Positions 28,452 through 37,199 of a DNA stretch of 64,000 nucleotides are shown piece by piece. Under the pieces are notes generated by a model. That model was not told where the DNA came from and did no database searches. It was given only the letters and a program-made list of their open reading frames with translations. The position numbers were made by a program, and so were the translations under genes. Position 1 is the stretch's first letter; the number at the start of each line of letters is the position of its first letter. The stretch is from Lutibacter citreus (GTDB lineage Bacteria; Bacteroidota; Bacteroidia; Flavobacteriales; Flavobacteriaceae): positions 620,001-684,000 of the forward strand of contig NZ_QEIH01000003.1 in NCBI RefSeq assembly GCF_003260195.1. The letters are read 5' to 3'.

Positions 28452-30544
28452 TATTCTCCTTGTGCTTGTATTGCTGTTAAAATTACTGTGTTAAAAATAT
28501 CGTCTATAGTACAACCCCTACTTAAATCGTTAACAGGTTTGTTTAAACCTTGTAACATTGGCCCTATTGCTAAAGCTCCAGTTTCACGTTGTACTGCTTT
28601 ATAAGTATTATTTCCTGTATTTAAATCTGGAAAAATTAGAACGTTTGCTTGTCCTGCAACTTCAGAATCAGGCATTTTACTTTTTCCTACTTTTGGATCT
28701 ACTGCTGCATCATATTGTATAGGTCCTTCAACTTTTAAATCAGGTCGTTTTTCTTTTACAATTTTTGTTGCTTCTCTTACAATATCTACATCAGCTCCTT
28801 TTCCTGAAGCTCCTGATGAGTATGAAAGCATTGCTATTTTTGGTTCAATACCAAAATTAATACTACTTTCTGCTGAAGAAATTGCAATTTCTGCTAATTG
28901 TTCTGCATTTGGGTTTGGATTTATTGCACAATCTCCAAATACTGAAACTCTATCTTCTAAACACATAAAGAATACGGATGATACTACAGATACTCCTGGT
29001 TTTGTTTTTACAAATTGTAATGCAGGTAATATTGTGTGTCCTGTTGTATGTGCTGCTCCAGAAACCATTCCATCTGCTAAACCTTTGTGTACCATCATAG
29101 TACCAAAGTAAGAAACATCTCCCATTAAATCTTCAGCCATTGCTAAAGTTAGTCCTTTATGTTTACGCAATTCATACAATGTATTTGCAAAATCTTTGAA
29201 ATACTCAGATTCTATTGGATTGATAATGTTTAATTTTTCAACATCAACTATTAACCCTAATCTTGAAATAGCACTTTCAATTGTTACGCGATCTCCTAAA
29301 ATAGTTAGATCCACAATATCTGTATCTATTAAACGTACTGCCGCTGTTATAATTCTATCATCAGAACCTTCTGGTAAAACAATATGTTTTCGTTCATTTT
29401 TAGCTCTAGTTATCAAATTATACTGAAACATTCTAGGTGTAATTCCTTCATTTTCAAAAGTGACTAACTTTTCTGTTAGTTTATCTACTTCAATATACTT
29501 TTCAAAGGTATTTAATGATGTAGTAATTTTTTGAATATTATCAGCATATATTTGAGATTTTACAGACCCTATTTTATTAGCTGTTCCAAAAGTTCCTTCT
29601 TTTACAGATAAAATTGGCATTATTTGAGCTAAACCATCAATTAATTTAATAATAGACTCTTCTGGAACCAAACCACCAGTTAATACCATTCCTGAAACTG
29701 TTGGATAATTAGAAGATATATTTGCTTGTAATGCACCTAAAATAATATCAGCTCTATCTCCGGGAGTTATAATTAAATTATTATCTTTTAAATGAGTTAA
29801 ATAGTTACGTAATTGCATTGCCCCTACACTAAAACTTGCCGTTTGGTTATTTATATTTTCTTCACCAAATAAAATTTTAGCATTTATTGCTTCTGCAATT
29901 TCTTTAACTGTAGGATTTTTTAAAGAATCAATTATTGGAATAACTCCTACATATACATCTTTAGGTAAACTATCTTTTAATCCTTTTTCTGCAATTTTTA
30001 TATTAGCTTCTTGTACCTTATTTGCTACTACAGCAAGTACTTCAACTTCTTTTTCTTTAAATGAATCGTAAGCTAAATGCAAACCTTCAACAAACTCGTC
30101 TAAAGTTTTACCTACCCCACTTGAAACAATTATTGATGGTATTCCTAAATTTTTAGCAATTTCAATATTCCAATCTAATTCAATAGCACTACCTTCTCCT
30201 GAAAAATCTGTACCTTCAACTAGAACAAAATCATTTTTTTCTTCTATTGCCTTATACTTTTTTATAATTGTATCAAAAATTTCACCTTCTTTTCCCTTAT
30301 TTCTTTTACTAATAAACTGCTTCCTGGTAAAAGCATAAGAATCATTTGGGTCAATATCTAATTCGAAATGAGAAATTACTGTGTTGATATGATTATCGTT
30401 CTCACCTTCTTTCACATCATTAATTATTGGTCTAAAGTATCCAACTTTGGCTGTTTTACCTAATAGAATACTCATTAAACCAAGAGCAACAATTGATTTA
30501 CCACTATTGGCTTCGCTTGTTGCAATATAAACGGCTTTATTCAT
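28451..30544 (-). CDS. pta: Phosphate acetyltransferase, long form
   Basis: Converts acetyl-CoA and phosphate to acetyl phosphate and CoA; ackA then makes ATP. 697 residues, the long architecture: an N-terminal P-loop-like BioD/CobQ domain (about 1-210, VYIATSEANSGKSIVALGL), a DRTGG domain (about 215-330) and the C-terminal PTA_PTB catalytic domain (about 375-690, with VLPEGSDDRIITAA and SSGASGKGADVDIV). The N-terminal part allows allosteric control in other long Pta enzymes. A -7 element TATCTTTG on the minus strand (plus 30560-30567) precedes it, and two palindromes lie further upstream, shared with hutI. Confidence 0.98.
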   Translation of the reverse strand: MNKAVYIATSEANSGKSIVALGLMSILLGKTAKVGYFRPIINDVKEGENDNHINTVISHFELDIDPNDSYAFTRKQFISKRNKGKEGEIFDTIIKKYKAIEEKNDFVLVEGTDFSGEGSAIELDWNIEIAKNLGIPSIIVSSGVGKTLDEFVEGLHLAYDSFKEKEVEVLAVVANKVQEANIKIAEKGLKDSLPKDVYVGVIPIIDSLKNPTVKEIAEAINAKILFGEENINNQTASFSVGAMQLRNYLTHLKDNNLIITPGDRADIILGALQANISSNYPTVSGMVLTGGLVPEESIIKLIDGLAQIMPILSVKEGTFGTANKIGSVKSQIYADNIQKITTSLNTFEKYIEVDKLTEKLVTFENEGITPRMFQYNLITRAKNERKHIVLPEGSDDRIITAAVRLIDTDIVDLTILGDRVTIESAISRLGLIVDVEKLNIINPIESEYFKDFANTLYELRKHKGLTLAMAEDLMGDVSYFGTMMVHKGLADGMVSGAAHTTGHTILPALQFVKTKPGVSVVSSVFFMCLEDRVSVFGDCAINPNPNAEQLAEIAISSAESSINFGIEPKIAMLSYSSGASGKGADVDIVREATKIVKEKRPDLKVEGPIQYDAAVDPKVGKSKMPDSEVAGQANVLIFPDLNTGNNTYKAVQRETGALAIGPMLQGLNKPVNDLSRGCTIDDIFNTVILTAIQAQGE

Positions 30545-30559
30545 TATTTAAATTTTTTT

Positions 30560-30567
30560 CAAAGATA
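30560..30567 (-). promoter_or_regulatory. -7 element of pta-ackA (TATCTTTG)
   Basis: Exact TAnnTTTG match on the minus strand, 15 nt before the pta start. No TTG at the normal -33 spacing, which would fit a promoter that needs an activator. Confidence 0.55.
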
Positions 30568-30614
30568 CTTTTTATGTATAAAATTCCATACTAAATACTC
30601 TTTTATTTTAAAAC

Positions 30615-30657
30615 TGGTTAACCAATATACTCTTTTATTCTGAATTGGTTAACCAAT
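30615..30657. promoter_or_regulatory. Two palindromic operator-like sites between pta and hutI
   Basis: TGGTTAACCA at 30615-30624 and ATTGGTTAACCAAT at 30644-30657 share the core GGTTAACC. Their centres are 31 bp apart, about three helical turns, so both face the same side of DNA. They lie in a 31-bp near direct repeat (ACTCTTTTATT flanks). One is upstream of the pta promoter and one upstream of the hutI promoter. The binding protein is unknown. Confidence 0.65.
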
Positions 30658-30677
30658 TTATTCTTTTTTAACGTAAA

Positions 30678-30707
30678 TTGATATTTTGTTAAATATCGGT
30701 ATCTTTG
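30678..30707 (+). promoter_or_regulatory. Promoter of hutI (TTG-N19-TATCTTTG)
   Basis: TTG (30678-30680), 19 bp, TATCTTTG (30700-30707): a full match to the Bacteroidota sigma consensus. It ends 20 nt before the ATG at 30728, which decides the hutI start. Confidence 0.8.
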
Positions 30708-30727
30708 ATTTACAATTTTATATCATT

Positions 30728-31969
30728 ATGATTACACTATTTAAAAACATAAAAACTTTAGTACAAGTTGAAGAAATTTCCAAGCAATTTGTTTCAGGAA
30801 AAGAAATGAAAAATCTCCCAGTTATAAAAAATGCTTTTCTAATTATTAAAGATGAATTTATTCTTGATTTTGGTAAAATGAAAGATTTAAAACCTTTAAA
30901 TTTCGATGTTATTATTGATGTTTCTGGTAAAATAATTTTACCTACTTGGTGCGATAGTCATACCCATTTAGTTTATTCAGGAAATAGAGAACAAGAATTT
31001 GTAGATCGTATTAATGGTTTGTCTTATGAAGAAATTGCCAACAATGGTGGTGGAATATTAAATTCTGCCAAAAAATTACAGCAAATCTCTGAAGCAGAAT
31101 TATATAAACAATCTTCAAAACGTTTAGAAGAAGTAATAAAACTTGGTACTGGTGCAATTGAAATTAAATCTGGCTATGGTTTAACCAAAGAAGCAGAATT
31201 AAAAATGCTGCGAGTTATTAAAAAATTAAATGAAAATTACCCAATTACAATTAAAGCAACTTTTTTAGGCGCTCATGCGCTCCCTTTAGAATATAAAAAC
31301 AACAAAAGTGGCTATTTAGACCTTGTTATTAATGAAATTTTACCTGAAATTTCAAATGAAAATTTAGCCGAATTTTTTGATGTTTTTTGTGAAACAGGTT
31401 ATTTTGATATTAACGACACCATCCGATTATTAAAAGCAGCTAAAAAGTATAACTTGAAACCTAAAATTCATGTAAATCAATTTAACGCTATTGGTGGTAT
31501 ACAAGCTGGTGTAGAATTTAAAGCGCTATCAGTAGATCATTTGGAAGAAATGAGAGATGAAGACATTGTAGCTTTAAAAGACACTAAAACAATGCCTGTG
31601 GCTCTTCCTAGTTGTTCTTACTTTTTAAGTATTCCTTATACTCCTGCTCGTAAAATGATAGATGCTGGATTACCTTTAGCATTAGCTACAGATTACAATC
31701 CTGGTTCAACACCTTCTGGAAATATGAATTTTGTAGTTTCTACAGCTTGTATAAAAATGAAAATGACACCTGAAGAAGCTATTAATGCTGCAACAAAAAA
31801 TGGAGCTTACGCAATGGGTATTGAAAAAACTCATGGCTCTATTTGTAAAGGTAAAAAAGCTAATTTTATAATAACAAAAGAAATACCTAGTTATTCATTT
31901 ATTCCATATTCTTTTGGAAGCCCGCAAATATTAAAAGTATTTTTAGAAGGAAAAGAAATAATATTTTAA
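30728..31969 (+). CDS. hutI: Imidazolonepropionase
   Basis: Hydrolyses 4-imidazolone-5-propionate to N-formimino-L-glutamate in histidine breakdown. Amidohydrolase fold. Metal-binding HTH is in WCDSHTHLVYSGNREQEF (about residues 76-93), with later ligands in LGAHALP, IHVNQF and ALATDYNPGS. From the ATG at 30728 the protein has 413 residues and starts MITLFKNIKTL like its homologs. A longer frame from a TTG at 30686 would begin inside the promoter, so I reject it. No other hut gene is in the window. Confidence 0.95.
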   Translation: MITLFKNIKTLVQVEEISKQFVSGKEMKNLPVIKNAFLIIKDEFILDFGKMKDLKPLNFDVIIDVSGKIILPTWCDSHTHLVYSGNREQEFVDRINGLSYEEIANNGGGILNSAKKLQQISEAELYKQSSKRLEEVIKLGTGAIEIKSGYGLTKEAELKMLRVIKKLNENYPITIKATFLGAHALPLEYKNNKSGYLDLVINEILPEISNENLAEFFDVFCETGYFDINDTIRLLKAAKKYNLKPKIHVNQFNAIGGIQAGVEFKALSVDHLEEMRDEDIVALKDTKTMPVALPSCSYFLSIPYTPARKMIDAGLPLALATDYNPGSTPSGNMNFVVSTACIKMKMTPEEAINAATKNGAYAMGIEKTHGSICKGKKANFIITKEIPSYSFIPYSFGSPQILKVFLEGKEIIF

Positions 31970-32020
31970 ATAGTTTTTTATTTTTATTTTCTACTAATTT
32001 CGCATTTTAATAAATTATTT

Positions 32021-32740
32021 ATGTGGTTTAAGATTAAATCTTACTTACTATTTCTATTGAAATCAACAAATAAACATGGTATTCACTCCCCTTTTGTTTA
32101 TAATTTAGTTACCAAATGTTTTAATACAAAAACCAACAAACTAAAAATAAATTTATTCAAAAAAATTGTACGTTACTTCAAAAGAAATGATAGAAAAGTT
32201 TCTCAAATAGCTAAAATTACAGGAATAAGTAAACGAAAAGCTAGTTTATTAATAAGGTTAGTAGAATATTTTAATTCTGTTTCAATTTTAGAATTAGGAT
32301 CTTCATTAAGTTTAAGTGCTGCTGTTTTAAGCATTGCTAATCCTAAAGCAACTATAACTGCATTAGAAAATTCTGAAAACACTGCTGTTGAAGCTAGTAA
32401 AATATTTCGTTCTTTTAATTTTAACAATATAAATATTGTAACCGGTAATTTAAAAAACACCTTAAACCCTATTCTTGATAAAACTACATTCGATTTAATC
32501 TATTTTAATGGCAATTATAAAAAAGATGCTACCTTAATTTATTTTGAACAATGTATTAAAAGTATTCACAACAACTCGATATTTATTTTTGATGATATTA
32601 ATTCATCAAAAGAAATGAAAGATATTTGGGGGAAAATTAAAAATCATTCAAAGGTAAAAGTTACTATTGATGTATATTTTTGGGGAATAGTATTTTTTAG
32701 AGAAGAACAGGAAAAACAGCATTTTACTATAAGAACATGA
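32021..32740 (+). CDS. Class I SAM-dependent methyltransferase
   Basis: 239 residues. The N-terminal segment (HGIHSPFVYNLVTKCF) is typical of a Bacteroidota methyltransferase group of unknown substrate. The Rossmann motif I is ILELGSSLSLSAAVL (about residue 89), followed by the acidic end of strand 2 (ITALENSEN) and a FDLIYFNGNYKK strand-4 motif. The target, whether small molecule, protein or RNA, cannot be inferred. It lies 51 bp after hutI and 33 bp before the adenosyltransferase gene. Confidence 0.8.
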   Translation: MWFKIKSYLLFLLKSTNKHGIHSPFVYNLVTKCFNTKTNKLKINLFKKIVRYFKRNDRKVSQIAKITGISKRKASLLIRLVEYFNSVSILELGSSLSLSAAVLSIANPKATITALENSENTAVEASKIFRSFNFNNINIVTGNLKNTLNPILDKTTFDLIYFNGNYKKDATLIYFEQCIKSIHNNSIFIFDDINSSKEMKDIWGKIKNHSKVKVTIDVYFWGIVFFREEQEKQHFTIRT

Positions 32741-32773
32741 AATTTTAATAATTATTAATTTTAAATTTGTTAA

Positions 32774-33349
32774 ATGAAAATTTACACTAAAACAGGAGAT
32801 AAAGGAAAAACCTCATTATTTGGAGGCACAAGAGTTCCAAAATATAATTTAAGAATTGAAGCTTACGGAACTGTAGATGAATTAAATTCTTATTTGGGAT
32901 TAATTAGAGATCAAAAAATTGATCAAAATTCTATCGAAACAATAATAAAAATTCAAAATGAACTTTTTGCTCTTGGGGCTATGTTAGCTACTTCTCCTGA
33001 GAAAGAGTTCTTGAAAAATGGAAAAGAACGATTAAAAATTTATAAAACAGACAATACCTCTGTTGAATTATTAGAAAGTGAAATTGATAAAATGAATGAG
33101 AATTTGCCTCCTATGACTAATTTTGTACTACCAGGAGGACACACAACCGTGTCATTTTGTCATATTTCAAGATGTATTTGTAGAAGAGCTGAAAGAATTA
33201 CCACTCAACTAGCTGATGAGAGCACTATAGACACACAAATATTGGTATATTTAAACAGACTTTCTGACTACCTTTTTGTACTGGCACGAAAATTGACTAT
33301 TGATAACAAAGCTCAAGAAATCCCATGGATACCTGAGAAAAAGCAATAA
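32774..33349 (+). CDS. Cob(I)alamin adenosyltransferase, PduO type
   Basis: Transfers the adenosyl group of ATP to cob(I)alamin, giving coenzyme B12. 191 residues. The N-terminal ATP-binding motif KIYTKTGDKGKTSLFGG and the VDELNSYLG segment are intact, as is the CICRRAERI motif (about residue 134) that contacts ATP. No other cobalamin gene lies nearby, which suits a salvage role. A possible -7 element (TAAATTTG, 32762-32769) lies only 4 nt before the ATG and would give an almost leaderless message. Confidence 0.95.
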   Translation: MKIYTKTGDKGKTSLFGGTRVPKYNLRIEAYGTVDELNSYLGLIRDQKIDQNSIETIIKIQNELFALGAMLATSPEKEFLKNGKERLKIYKTDNTSVELLESEIDKMNENLPPMTNFVLPGGHTTVSFCHISRCICRRAERITTQLADESTIDTQILVYLNRLSDYLFVLARKLTIDNKAQEIPWIPEKKQ

Positions 33350-33384
33350 GTTCTTTTAAATATAAAAAAAAAGCGAGAAATGTC

Positions 33385-33414
33385 TTGCATTTTTGCGTAA
33401 AAAAATTATTTTTG
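33385..33414 (+). promoter_or_regulatory. Promoter of the DUF2795 gene (TTG-N19-TATTTTTG)
   Basis: TTG (33385-33387), 19 bp, TATTTTTG (33407-33414), an exact Bacteroidota promoter. It shows that translation starts at 33442, not at the in-frame TTG that coincides with the -33 element. Confidence 0.8.
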
Positions 33415-33441
33415 CACCAAATTAAAAAAATACAACAAAAC

Positions 33442-33663
33442 ATGTATTGGACACTAGAACTAGCATCTTATTTATCAGATGCACCTTGGCCGGCAACAAA
33501 AGATGAATTGATTGATTATGCAATTAGAACAGGAGCACCTTTAGAGGTTGTTGAAAACCTTCAAGAAATTGAGGACGCTGATGAGAACTTTGAAACAATT
33601 CTTGAGATTTGGCCAGATTATCCTTCCGAAGATGATTATCTCTGGAATGAGGATGAATATTAA
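33442..33663 (+). CDS. DUF2795 small acidic protein
   Basis: 73 residues starting MYWTLELASYLSDAPWP, the family's conserved front, then ATKDELIDYAIRTGAPLEVVENLQEI and a very acidic tail (EDDYLWNEDEY). Common and highly expressed in Bacteroidota but without a known function. The ATG at 33442 is chosen because the promoter lies just upstream and homologs start here. A terminator follows, so it forms a single-gene unit. Confidence 0.9.
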   Translation: MYWTLELASYLSDAPWPATKDELIDYAIRTGAPLEVVENLQEIEDADENFETILEIWPDYPSEDDYLWNEDEY

Positions 33664-33676
33664 AATATTATAATCG

Positions 33677-33708
33677 AAAAAAAGTCTCTGTGGAGGCTTT
33701 TTTTTTTT
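33677..33708 (+). terminator. Intrinsic terminator of the DUF2795 gene
   Basis: Stem AAAGTCTC (33681-33688), loop TGTG, GAGGCTTT (33693-33700), then a run of T residues to 33708. Confidence 0.85.
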
Positions 33709-33839
33709 GCTTTTAACTGAAAATTTATAACATAATTTTAAGTTTTTTAAAATTTAAATATTTTAAATTCGCTTACGATTATAAATTCAAAAAACCCAGT
33801 ACCTTTTTAAGGTGCTATTTATAAAATAAAACATTAAAG

Positions 33840-36800
33840 ATGAACATATTAAACTCCGTTCTTAAAGTATTTGTTGGAGATAAGAAAAAAAGCGATTTAA
33901 AGCTATTACAACCAGTTGTTAAAATGGTTGCTGAATTTGAAAATGAAATCTCTAATCTTTCAAATGATGAATTAAGGGCAAAAACTACTTATTTTAAAGA
34001 AAAAATAGCAGAAGCTACTAAAGATTTAACTTCTACAATTAATAAATTAAAAGAAGAAGCAGTTGAGGCTAATGTTGATAGAAAAGAAGAAATTTATACT
34101 GAAATTGATGAATTAGAAGATACTACTTATGAAGTTTCAGAAGCTGTTTTAACTGAAATAATGCCAGAGGCATTTGCAGTTATAAAAGAAACAGCAAAAA
34201 GGTTTACTGAAAATGAAAGTATCACAGTTACTGCATCTCCTTTTGATAGAGAACTTTCTGCAGCAAAAGAAAATGTAAAACTAGATAATGACAAAGCAAT
34301 ATGGTCAAATACCTGGGATGCGCAAGGTAAACTTGTTACTTGGGACATGGTTCATTATGATGTTCAGTTAATTGGTGGATCTGTTTTACACCAAGGTAAA
34401 ATTGCTGAAATGATGACTGGGGAAGGTAAAACACTAGTTTCTACATTACCCGTTTATTTAAATGCTTTAACAGGAAAAGGTGTTCACGTTGTAACGGTTA
34501 ATGATTATTTAGCAAAACGTGATGCTGCTTGGATGGCTCCTATTTTTGAATTTCACGGATTAAGTGTTGATTGTGTTGATCATCATCAACCAAATTCAGA
34601 TGCACGTAGAAAAGCCTACAACTCAGATATTACTTACGGAACAAATAATGAATTTGGTTTTGATTATTTGCGTGATAATATGGCGCATTCTCCAAATGAA
34701 TTAGTACAACGCCCTCATAATTATGCAATTGTGGATGAGGTGGATTCAGTTTTAGTTGATGATGCTCGTACTCCACTTATTATTTCTGGAGCTACTGCAA
34801 ATGCTGATAGACATGAGTTTAATGAATTAAAACCAAATGTAGATAAAATAGTTTCTATTCAAAGAAACTACTTAACAGGTGTATTAGCAGAAGTTAAAAA
34901 ACTAATTAAAGAAGGAAACACAAAAGAAGGTGGTTTTTTATTGTTAAGAGTTTTTAGAGGTTTACCAAAAAGTAAAGCTTTAATTAAGTTTTTAAGTCAG
35001 GAAGGAATTAGACAATTACTTCAAAAAACTGAAAACACTTACATGCAGGACAACAATCGTGAAATGCCTAAGATAGATGAGGAATTATATTTTGTGATTG
35101 ATGAAAAAAATAACTCTATTGAATTAACAGATAAAGGTATTTCATACTTATCTGGTGATGGTGGTGATGAGAACTTCTTTATTTTACCTGATTTAAGTAC
35201 TGAAATTGGTAACATTGAAAAAGAAGATATTTCACCTGAAGAACGTCTTTCAAAAAAAGAAGAATTATACAGGGACTTTAGTATAAAAAGTGAGCGAATT
35301 CATACAATGAATCAACTATTAAAAGCATATACTCTTTTTGAAAAAGATGTTGAATATGTTATAATGGAAGACAAAATTAAAATCGTTGATGAACAAACTG
35401 GCCGTATCATGGATGGTCGTAGATATTCAGACGGTCTTCACCAAGCAATTGAAGCTAAAGAAAATGTAAAAATTGAAGCTGCTACACAAACTTACGCTAC
35501 TGTTACTCTTCAAAATTACTTTAGAATGTACCGCAAGCTTTCTGGTATGACAGGTACTGCTATTACAGAAGCTGGTGAATTTTGGGACATTTATAAATTA
35601 GATGTTATTGAAATCCCAACAAATGTTCCATTATTAAGAATAGATAGAGAAGATTTAGTTTTTAAAACTAAACGTGAAAAATACAATGCGGTAATTAATG
35701 AAATTGAAAAATTAGTTAAAAATGGGCAACCAGTTTTAGTTGGTACAACTTCGGTTGAAATTTCAGAATTATTAGGTAGAATGCTTTCTATTAGAAATAT
35801 TAAGCATAATGTATTAAATGCTAAATTACATAAAAAAGAAGCCGATATTGTAGCGCAAGCAGGTAACTCTGGTATTGTTACAATAGCAACAAATATGGCT
35901 GGTCGTGGTACGGATATTAAATTATCAGATGAAGTTAAAGCGGCTGGTGGTTTAGCAATTATTGGTACGGAACGTCATGACTCTCGTCGTGTAGATAGAC
36001 AGTTACGTGGTCGTGCAGGTAGACAGGGAGATCCAGGATCTTCACAATTTTATGTTTCATTAGAAGATAACTTAATGCGTCTTTTTGGTTCTGAAAGAAT
36101 TGCCAAAATGATGGATAGAATGGGATTAAAAGAAGGAGAAGTTATTCAACATTCAATGATTACCAAATCAATTGAAAGAGCTCAAAGCAAGGTTGAAGAA
36201 AATAACTTTGGAGTACGTAAAAGATTACTTGAATATGATGATGTAATGAACTCACAACGTGAAGTCGTTTACAAACGTCGTCGTCACGCATTATATGGTG
36301 AGCGTTTACAAGTTGATATTGTAAATATGGTATTTGATACTTGTAGTTTATTAATTAGAGAGAACAAGCCTACAAATGATTTTCAGAATTTTGAATTTGA
36401 ATTAATTCGTTTTTCTTCTACAACTTCACCTTTTACGGAAGAAGAATTTAAAACTTTAAGCGAACAAGAACTTACTGATCAATTATTTGATATTGTTTAT
36501 AAACATTATAAAGCAAAATTAGAAAGAAGTGCTAGTGCTGCATACCCTGTAATTAAAGATGTTTATGAAAATCAAGGAGATAAATATGAAAGAATTGTTG
36601 TTCCGTTTACTGATGGAACTAAAGAACTAAAAGTTGTTACAAACCTTAAAGAGGCATATGAAACTCAAGGTAAAGGTTTAGTTACAGATTTTGAAAAGAA
36701 CATTACTTTAGCCATTATTGATGATACATGGAAAGATCATTTACGTCAAATGGATGAATTAAAACAATCTGTTCAAAATGCAACATATGAACAAAAAGAT

Positions 36801-37181
36801 CCTTTGTTAATTTATAAATTTGAATCTTTTGAGTTGTTTAATGGTATGCTTGATAAAGTAAATAAAGAAGTTTTATCTTTCTTATTTAAAGGTGAATTAC
36901 CATCTCAAGATGCTAATCAAGTTTCTCAGGCTAGAGAGCAAAAACGTGAAAAAGTTCAATTAAGTAAAGAAGATTACAAAAACTCTTCTGAACAAAGTCA
37001 ACAAACCAACCAAACTCAAGAACCTCAAATTGTGGAAACAATTGTACGTACTGAGCGTAAAATTGGTAGAAATGAAAAAGTAACACTTAAAAATGTTATG
37101 ACTGGAGAAAATAAATCAATGAAATATAAACAAGCAATTCCTTTAATTGGTAAAGGTGATTGGGTTATTGTTGAAGAATAA
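33840..37181 (+). CDS. secA: Preprotein translocase ATPase SecA
   Basis: Motor ATPase that drives unfolded preproteins through SecYEG in the inner membrane. Walker A is MTGEGKT (residues 192-198) and the DEAD-box-like Walker B is VDEVD (about 298-302). Motif VI is [20 protein letters not shown]. At 1113 residues it is about 200 longer than E. coli SecA, with insertions in the nucleotide-binding region (about 330-420) as in other Bacteroidota. The C-terminal zinc-binding tail with cysteines (CxCxSGKK) is missing; the protein ends [10 protein letters not shown]. Its stop codon lies inside a 26-bp palindrome shared with the convergent helicase gene. Confidence 0.98.
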   Translation: MNILNSVLKVFVGDKKKSDLKLLQPVVKMVAEFENEISNLSNDELRAKTTYFKEKIAEATKDLTSTINKLKEEAVEANVDRKEEIYTEIDELEDTTYEVSEAVLTEIMPEAFAVIKETAKRFTENESITVTASPFDRELSAAKENVKLDNDKAIWSNTWDAQGKLVTWDMVHYDVQLIGGSVLHQGKIAEMMTGEGKTLVSTLPVYLNALTGKGVHVVTVNDYLAKRDAAWMAPIFEFHGLSVDCVDHHQPNSDARRKAYNSDITYGTNNEFGFDYLRDNMAHSPNELVQRPHNYAIVDEVDSVLVDDARTPLIISGATANADRHEFNELKPNVDKIVSIQRNYLTGVLAEVKKLIKEGNTKEGGFLLLRVFRGLPKSKALIKFLSQEGIRQLLQKTENTYMQDNNREMPKIDEELYFVIDEKNNSIELTDKGISYLSGDGGDENFFILPDLSTEIGNIEKEDISPEERLSKKEELYRDFSIKSERIHTMNQLLKAYTLFEKDVEYVIMEDKIKIVDEQTGRIMDGRRYSDGLHQAIEAKENVKIEAATQTYATVTLQNYFRMYRKLSGMTGTAITEAGEFWDIYKLDVIEIPTNVPLLRIDREDLVFKTKREKYNAVINEIEKLVKNGQPVLVGTTSVEISELLGRMLSIRNIKHNVLNAKLHKKEADIVAQAGNSGIVTIATNMAGRGTDIKLSDEVKAAGGLAIIGTERHDSRRVDRQLRGRAGRQGDPGSSQFYVSLEDNLMRLFGSERIAKMMDRMGLKEGEVIQHSMITKSIERAQSKVEENNFGVRKRLLEYDDVMNSQREVVYKRRRHALYGERLQVDIVNMVFDTCSLLIRENKPTNDFQNFEFELIRFSSTTSPFTEEEFKTLSEQELTDQLFDIVYKHYKAKLERSASAAYPVIKDVYENQGDKYERIVVPFTDGTKELKVVTNLKEAYETQGKGLVTDFEKNITLAIIDDTWKDHLRQMDELKQSVQNATYEQKDPLLIYKFESFELFNGMLDKVNKEVLSFLFKGELPSQDANQVSQAREQKREKVQLSKEDYKNSSEQSQQTNQTQEPQIVETIVRTERKIGRNEKVTLKNVMTGENKSMKYKQAIPLIGKGDWVIVEE

Positions 37182-37199
37182 TTAACGTTAATTATTCTT
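37174..37199. terminator. 26-bp perfect palindrome spanning both convergent stop codons
   Basis: Half-site AAGAATAATTAAC and its exact reverse complement, with no spacer. It contains the secA stop (37179-37181) and the helicase stop (37192-37194). It would form a hairpin in both transcripts. The stem is AT-rich and the T-tract is broken, so termination is plausible but not certain. Confidence 0.6.
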
